Shown piece after piece: positions 21,801 to 24,771 of a stretch of DNA of 24,771 nucleotides (positions within the stretch are counted from its first letter, which is position 1; every line of letters starts with the position of its first letter). The position numbers were made by a program, and so were the translations under genes. Location of the stretch: the NCBI GenBank assembly GCA_001642005.1, contig LWCA01000521.1, positions 1 to 24,771 of the forward strand. The letters are read 5' to 3'. The notes under the pieces are model-generated. The model was not told the origin of the DNA. It was given only the letters and a program-made list of their open reading frames with translations, and made no database searches. This DNA comes from Intoshia linei. Lineage: Eukaryota > Orthonectida > Rhopaluridae.

Positions 21801-22180
21801 TTCAGCCATTTTCTTTCCATTTCATACATCATGAGAGCGATTCTTGACGTGTTATAGAAAGGAACTGCATAACTTTTTATTTTTATACACGTTGAATGTT
21901 TGATTATTTGAATTAATAAAATGTTTATGACCCACACCAAAATTATTGCCATTACAGATTTTATTTTAATTATAGTGAATTTAGGACAAAATACTAATTT
22001 CCCAATGGAGAGATGAATTAATTGATGGTTTTCGTTTATCTACCGAAATGATGTTAAAAGTAATTTTATAAAATTTATAGTTCCCACACTACTGTATACC
22101 ATTCAAACGCAATGTTACCTGAAATTTTAATTTTTATTTAGATTGGAAAAAAAGGCAGGAGTCGTTTTGGCTTGCAGTAA
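12855..22180 (+). CDS. Gprk1: G protein-coupled receptor kinase, GRK2/GRK3 (Gprk1) orthologue, complete
   Basis: Eighteen exons: 12855-13044, 13191-13264, 13396-13497, 16260-16346, 16384-16445, 16594-16978, 17018-17092, 17159-17253, 17484-17591, 17645-17705, 18619-18719, 19182-19233, 19270-19380, 19849-19996, 20591-20754, 20794-20910, 21985-22059, 22142-22180. They join to 682 codons including the stop (human GRK2: 689 residues). The enzyme phosphorylates agonist-bound GPCRs at the membrane and so starts arrestin-dependent desensitisation. In order: the N-terminal receptor-docking helix ([20 protein letters not shown]), an RGS-homology domain over exons 1-6, the kinase domain with Gly-loop [13 protein letters not shown] lysine, catalytic YRDLKPANIL, SDMG at the DFG position, GTHGYMAPE, the AGC tail ([21 protein letters not shown]), and a C-terminal PH domain for Gβγ and lipid binding ([18 protein letters not shown]). 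Introns of 36, 37, 39 and 39 nt occur. The introns carry at least six MITE-like elements. The hinge reads VLMNGG where I recall DLMNGG in relatives. Confidence 0.95.
13935..14180 (+). repeat. Family B repeat in GRK intron 3
   Basis: It matches 3670-3895 and 18880-19075: 'ctcgtttgattttcaaaaa', 'aagatgtgagtttt.ggaggttgaaatta', 'gtaattgaaatgtggacttta', then an ACACACACACAAACA run and 'ataagtaagaata'. Confidence 0.6.
14214..14411. mobile_element. hAT-type MITE, 198 bp, with target-site duplication
   Basis: The ends are cagtggttttcaaccggggg on the left and, on the opposite strand, cagtggttttcaaccttttt. Both ends are followed inward by a 'ggggtcgc' motif. The flanking 8-bp direct repeats agttagga at 14206-14213 and 14412-14419 are identical. 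It has no coding capacity and lies in GRK intron 3. Confidence 0.92.
15113..15389. mobile_element. hAT-type MITE, about 277 bp
   Basis: It begins cagagatggcaa and ends on the opposite strand cagaaatggtcaaa. Internally it has 'aaagcccgcac' and 'aaggcagcac' in mirrored positions. The flanking sequences share tctagtt (ttctagtt at 15105-15112 and gtctagtt at 15390-15397), so the target duplication is 7 of 8 conserved. It is non-coding. Confidence 0.78.
15570..15833. mobile_element. MITE of the GAACC/GAGG family
   Basis: It shares its layout with 18275-18546: left end 'tgtcgaatccaccgaacccgagg', then 'acgaaatttttgta', 'tcatttttc.aaatt.a.cattaaaaaa.tta..ttcttgaatatcat', and right end 'ttcgggggcctcgag....aggttcgg'. 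The ends are inverted versions of one another (consensus near CAGAGCCGAACCTACC). No clear target duplication remains. Confidence 0.62.
18066..18150. repeat. Truncated copy of the MITE family at 20045
   Basis: 'agggtggtcagagcacttg', 'gaggccgaagaataaa', 'tt.ac.aaattcggt' and 'gcaacatta' follow the left end of the element at 20045-20394. The right end is missing. It lies in GRK intron 10. Confidence 0.5.
18275..18546. mobile_element. MITE of the GAACC/GAGG family
   Basis: The left end reads cagtgccgaacttaccgtac and the right end reads, on the opposite strand, agagtcgaacctacccagct. It is homologous throughout with 15570-15833, and its right half with 4580-4657. It lies in GRK intron 10. No target duplication was identified. 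Confidence 0.68.
18880..19075 (+). repeat. Family B repeat in GRK intron 11
   Basis: It is the closest match to 3690-3895: 'gtgagtttgggaggttgaaa', 'gtaattgaaatgcgga', 'aaattctaagactgatagtt', 'gcgtagcatattatataagt' and 'aaggat' at the end. Confidence 0.62.
20045..20394. mobile_element. hAT-type MITE, 350 bp, with perfect target-site duplication
   Basis: It begins cagggtggtccaaacacatg and ends on the opposite strand cagggtggttcaaagagcaa. 'cgggccgca' motifs sit inside both ends. It is flanked by identical 8-bp tcatacat at 20037-20044 and 20395-20402. It lies in GRK intron 14. The 68-codon minus-strand frame inside it looks like noise. Confidence 0.92.
21214..21776. repeat. Inverted-repeat element in GRK intron 16
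   Basis: The left part (atatagg, then gtgtgaac..attttt, then aaaggcaccc, ccaccatatg) is repeated in inverse at the right (read on the opposite strand: atagg, gtgtgaatttttttag, aaagtgccaccccata). The arms are imperfect and interrupted by small indels. This looks like an old non-autonomous DNA transposon; the superfamily is not clear. Confidence 0.45.
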
Positions 22181-22222
22181 AATATAGTATCTGTTCACTT
22201 TTTTGTTATTGTAATGTATGTT

Positions 22223-22228
22223 ATTAAA
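22223..22228 (+). terminator. Possible GRK polyadenylation signal
   Basis: ATTAAA lies 43 nt after the GRK stop. No canonical AATAAA occurs in the 276 bp between the GRK stop and the convergent ligase stop. Confidence 0.35.
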
Positions 22229-22455
22229 TTAATTTATATCAAGTTTTCATAATTTTTACAACCCATTTGAGATAATTAAATTTCACAAATTTTCAGGTCA
22301 AATGACATAACGGGCGTATTGTAAACATCATTTGATTGTCCTTTAAAAAATCAAAAATATATCATATAACCAATTCCAATTCTGCAATTCTGAACTATGG
22401 AATACACATTATATCAACAATTTTATATACAGATGGAACTGATATTGAGCTAGAT

Positions 22456-23389
22456 TTAATATTTCTTCATTCTTTTCTCTATATTGGACCGACAAAGTGG
22501 ACAAATTTCAACTCTATTCGTGCATATTGAGCAAGTACAAATGTGTCCACACATTAAAAAAATAACATCACACATTTTCTCCATACAAATTACACATTCT
22601 TCTTCGGCTTCATAGGTGGAAATTGGTAAGTTCTAAAGAATATTTTACATCAATTTGAAAATAATACATCATGATTCATGACGTATTTTGATTGTATTGA
22701 AAAAATTTGTATTTTTGTGAGACATCGTTAATAAAAATATATGAGTGATGCGTAACATACCTTCAAATTCAATTGATTTGTTTCTGATAACTTTGGGTTT
22801 TCTAGTTCAACATTAACATCTTTTGTGTAATTTTCTTTAACATGATTTATCAAATTATTGGCAACTTTAGAACTAATCCCCATCTATCAAAAAAAAAAAA
22901 AAGTACTTTTATTAAAAATTCAAATACGTAAAATCACGTGGGATTCACATCAGAACCTACTGTACTCTCGATTATTCTTAGGGTTGGAGGTTTGCGAAAT
23001 GTTTGTAAAATGGGCCTGCATTTTTCAAAAATTGATCATTAAAAAAATAATATATTTCAATCATCACTCCATGTATCAAATTTAAATTATCAAGTCCGAA
23101 AAAATTTATAGAGGATATTTTTCTATTTTTAATTTCTGGCGTCTAGTATGGTAGGTTCAGCTCTGATAAGATTATTTTATTATTAATATAAAGAGATTTT
23201 TTGAAAAGATAAAATTTAATTGTTATACTTGTAAAATTTAAATTGAATAACCTGCACTAAAGTGTCTATAGATGTATTTGCAATTTTGTCTACGTTCAAA
23301 TAATTTTCTATAAATATTTCATAATATTCCGTTGCAGAAGTCATTATCATAATATCAACCATATCTCTGTCTAATGTTTTGGACGTTAA
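22456..23389 (-). CDS. LRSAM1: LRSAM1-like E3 ubiquitin ligase, C-terminal three exons (partial)
   Basis: Minus-strand exons 23389-23252, 22883-22761 and 22632-22456 (46, 41 and 59 codons, all phase 0) end the protein. The first two encode a SAM domain (LDRDMVDIMIMTSATEYYEI, then NYLNVDKIANTSIDTLVQ joined to MGISSKVANNLI). The last encodes a C-terminal RING finger: CVIC, then MCGHICTC, then CTNR and CPLC, ending IEKRMKKY. This SAM-then-terminal-RING order, with LNCGH-like and CPLCR-I-R spacing, is that of LRSAM1, which ubiquitinates endosomal-sorting and bacterial cargo. The leucine-rich repeats and coiled coil would be encoded beyond the window's right edge, past the Tc1 element. The gene converges on GRK, with 275 bp between the stops. 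The assignment is firm for SAM-RING and probable for LRSAM1. Confidence 0.85.
22951..23165. mobile_element. Diverged MITE of the GAACC/GAGG family in a ligase intron
   Basis: The left end cagaacctactgtactctcg and the right end (opposite strand: cagagctgaacctaccatac) are imperfect inverted repeats. Internally, 'aatgtttgtaaaatggg' and 'tgcatttttcaaaaattgatcattaaaaaa' match 15570-15833. It lies between the two SAM exons. Confidence 0.58.
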
Positions 23390-23672
23390 CTATAAATATT
23401 CTGATAATAAACATATTTTTAAATGATATTTGCATTATTACATGTAGTACATTAAATAATGAATACTGAATAAAAATCTTTCATTAAAATTTAATTTAAA
23501 TCCATTTAATTTAATAACGTAGTGGTCATATCATTAATCACTTCTACACTTGTTTTTTTCGTAGAACTTGGAATATTAATTACGTTTACTAGTATTTACT
23601 TAAAAATTCATATTGTTAAAAAATAAATTTATATTTATGAAAATAAAATCTATATTTATGAGAAACATTGTA
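23390..23672. other. Ligase intron sequence, nothing recognised
   Basis: This AT-rich stretch lies between the acceptor of the first visible ligase exon and the proposed Tc1 end. No exon of the ligase's coiled-coil region was found here. Confidence 0.4.
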
Positions 23673-24771
23673 CAGTGTTCAATAGATTATAATAATTGCT
23701 TTTTACATATTCTGTGGTTACTAATTCACTAATGAGTAGATGAAATTAAATAAAATTTTGAAAATAAGTTACACATATATTTATGTTTAATTCGAATTAA
23801 TTAATATTTTGTAATCCCTCCTTTAGCATGTATGAGAGCTATAATTCTCCGTGGCATACTATTAATACAGTCTTTTTCCAGTTTTTTCAAAGTAGGAGAA
23901 TTGTTCCATACTGTATGTAGGCGAATAATCAGTTCCGATTTTGATCTTATTAAAATTCTATGAACTTCCTCTTTCAATTGTGCTCACACATTTTCGATTG
24001 GGTTCATATCTGGGGAATTTCCGGGCCATTCAAGAACATTAATCCCTTCATTCTGCAAATATGAAGATACAGATTTGGCTTTGTGACATGAAGCTAAATC
24101 ATGTTGGAATATATACTCCTGATCAATGTGCCGTTGTGTCATTTCATCAAAAAAATTGTGTAATACATTTTTATAGGTATGCTGGTTCATTATACCTTCA
24201 CAAATCTGTAATTCACCCATTCCCACAAAAGATATAGCCCCCCAAACCATTACTTTTGTTGGAACTTTTACTGTTTGTATGCTGCATTCTTGCCTTGATG
24301 ATTCGCATGATCTTCTGCGCACATTTTTACATTGGTTGCCCATCACACAAATCATTGATTCGTCCGAAAAAATAACCTATAAAATTACAAATTAGGTGGT
24401 TTTTTATTAATTAGTACAAAATTAATGAATATAATATAATACAATTTATTTGAACTTATTAATAAATGACCTCACTCCATTTATGTTCATTCCAATTTCA
24501 TGACGTTTTGCCCATAAAAATCTTATTTTTTTCATTCTCTCAGTAAGGGGGAGTTTTCTTGTTTTTCGGTAAGATCTCTAACCTGCCTCCAATAGTCTAC
24601 GATTAACATTTTGAGTTTGTAATTTTCTAGAGATTTCAGCGCAGCTAGAACTTCTATTTTTTAGAGCTGTTCCGAGTATAACTCGGTTTATTCTTTGATT
24701 CGTGGATTTTTTTGTATCATACCTTTTTCTATATAAATTACTACTTTGTTGAGATTTCGACATATTTTTTT
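23673..24771 (-). mobile_element. Tc1-type DNA transposon (one end visible)
   Basis: The left border in window orientation is TA followed by cagtgttcaatag at 23671-23685, the usual TA target and CAGT start of Tc1 inverted repeats. The transposase coding remnant (23801-24763) runs toward the window edge, and the other inverted repeat is outside. The element lies between LRSAM1 exons, presumably in an intron. Confidence 0.65.
23801..24763 (-). pseudogene. Decayed Tc1 (DD34E) transposase
   Basis: From right to left: a helix-turn-helix remnant (ILGTALKNRSSSCAEISRKL, then NRRLLEAG), a linker (KLPLTERMKK, LWAKRH), the first catalytic Asp in VIFSDES, the second in IFQHDLASCH, and the Glu in SPDMNPIEN with exactly 34 residues between them. 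The C-terminus ends in GGITKY and TAA at 23803. Damage: an in-frame TAG at 24580-24578, a frameshift near 24495, and a TGA at 23986-23984 where Tc1 proteins have Trp (ENV-W-AQL). Between the WSE and VIF codons, positions 24470-24377 are a 94-nt AT-rich GT-AG segment that looks like an intron. The N-terminal first DNA-binding helix is missing or outside the window. It is not functional as it stands. Confidence 0.85.

Noticed and set aside
22336-22530. 64-codon plus-strand ORF
   Set aside because: It is the antisense shadow of the RING exon and its 3' flank.
1-24771. CRISPR array, rRNA, bacterial operon or integrated virus
   Set aside because: No regularly spaced direct repeats, rRNA blocks or viral replicase/capsid motifs were seen; all coding matches are animal genes or DNA transposons.

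Overview
The window is about three-quarters A+T and looks like animal nuclear DNA, most likely from an insect. Its genes are interrupted by GT-AG introns. The proteins are animal families: a Cys-loop acetylcholine receptor, a GRK2-type receptor kinase, an ISCA1-type iron-sulfur assembly protein, a CARD protein and an LRSAM1-type SAM-RING ubiquitin ligase. The spaces between exons are full of hAT-type MITEs, hAT transposase remnants and a Tc1 element. The C-terminal part of the GRK resembles insect GRK2 more than vertebrate GRK2, but no finer placement is possible from sequence alone.

Layout, left to right. 1-374: right end of a hAT transposon. 433-5723 (+): the 3' five exons of a nicotinic-receptor-like alpha subunit; its long third intron holds a duplicated AT-rich repeat, and a later intron holds a MITE with a perfect target-site duplication. 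5832-6206 (+): a small CARD-only gene starting 108 bp after the receptor stop. 6215-7204 (-): a two-exon ISCA1 gene, tail to tail with the CARD gene, with only 8 bp between the stop codons. 7205-11800: mostly repeats and broken elements, including two copies of a leader module, a hAT fragment, a 21-bp perfect inverted repeat, and a degenerate copy of a GRK intron/exon junction. 11808-12167 (+): a previously unannotated-looking three-exon gene for a 52-residue protein that I do not recognise. 12855-22180 (+): a complete 18-exon GRK2 orthologue (681 residues). 22456-23389 (-): the last three exons of an LRSAM1-like ligase, convergent with the GRK gene. 23673-24771 (-): a decayed Tc1 element, apparently inside an LRSAM1 intron.

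The most striking global property is intron size. Six introns in three separate genes are only 36-42 nt long (36, 37, 39, 39, 39 and 42), alongside introns of up to 2.8 kb loaded with transposons. Every exon junction was placed by reading phase and by protein-family alignment from memory, and all totals divide by three. No bacterial-type operon, CRISPR array, rRNA or convincing tRNA was seen. The genes are functionally unrelated neighbours (receptor signalling, apoptosis/immune adaptor, Fe-S assembly, GPCR desensitisation, ubiquitination), so the window is better read as a gene neighbourhood than as one system.
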